Origin: Saprospirales bacterium
GTDB taxonomy: Bacteria > Bacteroidota > Bacteroidia > Chitinophagales > Saprospiraceae
Reading direction: 5' to 3'
NCBI GenBank assembly: GCA_003448025.1
Contig: DLXL01000403.1
Coordinates: 3,844 to 10,557, forward strand
Length of the DNA: 6,714 nt
In this document: one piece after another, positions 6,648 to 6,714 of the stretch
How the letters are laid out: every line of letters starts with the position of its first letter
Position numbering within the stretch: the stretch's first letter is position 1
Position numbers and translations under genes: made by a program
Notes under the pieces: model-generated
Databases searched by the model: none
Told to the model about the DNA's origin: nothing
Seen by the model: only the letters and a program-made list of their open reading frames with translations

Positions 6648-6714
6648 TTCACCGCGAAGAACGCAAAGTGCGCAAACATCGTGATTTTGCGCACTTTGCG
6701 TTCTTCGCGGTGAA
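6648..6714. repeat. Perfect 29-bp inverted repeat (palindromic element B)
   Basis: Bases 6648-6676 are the exact reverse complement of 6686-6714, separated by nine bases (CATCGTGAT). Each arm has a head TTCAC followed by CGCGAAGAA, CGCAAAGTG and CGCAAA, a roughly 9-base period. This matches the design of element A (TTTAC plus 8-base CGC units). The right arm ends exactly at the window edge, so the true element may be longer. A 29-bp GC-containing stem without mismatch implies either recent arrival or maintained pairing. I see no coding potential in it, and no T-tract follows it on the minus strand, so it is not a typical intrinsic terminator in that direction; the plus-strand flank is outside the window. 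Confidence 0.95.

Overview
The window looks like a stretch of chromosome from a member of the Bacteroidota, most likely a free-living environmental lineage of the Saprospiria/Chitinophagia type. Three things point there: a Bacteroidota-style Smc C-terminal half, a large secreted protein ending in a type IX secretion (T9SS) sorting domain and carrying Cys-bordered FN3 and Ig-like modules, and non-coding DNA with the Bacteroidota promoter form (TTG ... TAnnTTTG) and no clear Shine-Dalgarno sequences. The family and genus are inferred from protein style, not from a marker gene.

Layout. Positions 1-1590 (+) encode the C-terminal ~45% of Smc, the chromosome condensation ATPase, cut by the left window edge. 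Converging on it and overlapping its last 31 bases is a short GTP cyclohydrolase II (RibA) family gene (2081-1560, -). It keeps the zinc cysteines but has lost two active-site residues, so it may not be an ordinary riboflavin enzyme. A 148-base divergent intergenic region (2082-2229) holds candidate promoters for both directions. The + side drives a 1155-residue secreted protein (2230-5697): signal peptide, three FN3-like modules, a probable clan GH-A-like TIM-barrel glycoside hydrolase, a beta-sandwich, an Ig-like module, an unassigned module and a T9SS type A sorting domain. Facing it is a 266-residue lipoprotein gene of unknown function (6616-5816, -).

The lipoprotein gene is bracketed by two palindromic repeats. 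The one at 5703-5767 has partly decayed and carries a tandem duplication of its right end. The one at 6648-6714 is a perfect 29-bp inverted repeat running to the window edge. They appear to be diverged members of one repeat family, each arm built from a TTnAC head plus 8-9-base units starting CGC.

The genes do not form an obvious pathway. Smc is housekeeping; the RibA-like enzyme, the secreted hydrolase and the lipoprotein look like independent transcription units. No SusC/SusD pair, regulator or other carbohydrate gene accompanies the hydrolase in this window. I see no tRNA, rRNA, CRISPR array, transposase or phage gene. The best leads are the altered RibA-like active site, the orphan T9SS hydrolase and the palindrome family; none is by itself evidence of a new multi-gene system.
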